From: JAKORR01 sp964608495
GTDB lineage: Bacteria; Armatimonadota; Zipacnadia; Zipacnadales; FEN-943
Assembly: GCA_964608495.1 (NCBI GenBank)
Contig: CAZSOQ010000269.1
Coordinates: 1-6,802 of the forward strand
Direction of reading: 5' to 3'
DNA length: 6,802 nucleotides
Part shown: positions 6,739-6,802 of the stretch, piece by piece
Numbering within the stretch: position 1 is the stretch's first letter
How the letters are laid out: every line of letters begins with the position of its first letter
Notes under the pieces: model-generated
Databases searched by the model: none
Told to the model about the DNA's origin: nothing
The model's input: only the letters and a program-made list of their open reading frames with translations
Position numbers and translations under genes: made by a program

Positions 6739-6780
6739 GAGTCTAGACTCCAGTCTAGACGTCAAAGAGAGACTCTAGAC
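6739..6780. repeat. Cluster of three TCTAGA-cored palindromes upstream of the promoter
   Basis: TCTAGA occurs at 6742-6747, 6754-6759 and 6774-6779. The first lies in a perfect 12-bp palindrome (GAGTCTAGACTC, 6739-6750). The first two share the 8-bp palindrome GTCTAGAC (6741-6748, 6753-6760), so 6741-6760 can also fold as an 8-bp stem with a 4-nt loop. AGAGTCT (6738-6744) and AGACTCT (6770-6776) form a further inverted pair. The start-to-start spacings are 12 and 20 nt. The cluster lies about 30-70 bp upstream of the -35 box and is visibly less GC-rich than its surroundings. It could be an operator for a dimeric regulator, or the terminator or remnant of a gene beyond the edge. No poly-T run follows on either strand. 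Confidence 0.55.
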
Positions 6781-6786
6781 CCCCCT

Positions 6787-6800
6787 TCAGTCAGCACTGA
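6787..6800. repeat. Short inverted repeat at the right edge
   Basis: TCAGT and ACTGA form perfect 5-bp arms with a 4-nt loop, next to a run of six C (6780-6785). It is cut close by the window edge. It may belong to the 3' end of an upstream gene, but too little is visible to decide. Apart from the elements listed separately, I see no coding potential in 6609-6802. Confidence 0.25.
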
Positions 6801-6802
6801 TC

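Noticed and set aside
6741..6760. The GTCTAGAC stem-loop as an intrinsic terminator.
   Set aside because: No T run follows the stem on either strand, and the stem is not GC-rich. I keep it only as a palindrome cluster.
6731..6765. A possible second promoter on the minus strand: TTGACG (6765-6760) with TATACA (6736-6731).
   Set aside because: The spacing is 23 nt, too long even for MerR-type promoters, and no -10-like hexamer lies at 16-18 nt.

Overview
The window is a compact, very GC-rich bacterial locus in which every gene I can support lies on the minus strand. In transcription order these are a promoter region (about 6609-6802), a DEDDh-type RNase H-fold exonuclease resembling MrfB/YprB (6608-5631), two tandem superfamily 2 helicases of the MrfA/YprA type (5613-2758 and 2731-341), and the 5' end of an amidohydrolase gene (288-1) that runs off the left edge. 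The gaps between the first three genes are 17 and 26 nt, so they almost certainly form one operon. The amidohydrolase follows after 52 nt and may be co-transcribed.

How the genes fit together: in Bacillus subtilis, MrfA (helicase with a C-terminal zinc-binding MZB/DUF1998 domain) and MrfB (exonuclease) are known partners in excision repair of mitomycin C damage. All key motifs of both families are visible here. The unusual point is that one exonuclease is followed by two full-length helicase paralogues. They are about half identical at the N terminus and both look catalytically intact. The first carries an extra basic, disordered tail of about 180 residues. The exonuclease ends straight after its last catalytic motif, apparently without the C-terminal TPR region of the Bacillus protein.

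Regulation: the leader has a near-consensus vegetative promoter (TGGACA, 16 nt, TATAAT). Its -35 box is covered by a 14-bp sequence close to the Gram-positive/actinobacterial type LexA (SOS) box, which would suit a DNA-repair operon. Further upstream is a cluster of three TCTAGA-cored palindromes of unknown role. The exonuclease starts at TTG, fixed by a strong Shine-Dalgarno sequence and an in-frame stop just upstream.

Organism: high GC, Shine-Dalgarno leaders, a sigma70-type promoter and an MrfAB-type operon point to a high-GC bacterium. Chloroflexota, Armatimonadota, Actinomycetota and high-GC Bacillota relatives are all possible. I cannot assign the phylum from this sequence alone. There is no sign of mobile elements, CRISPR arrays, tRNA or rRNA.
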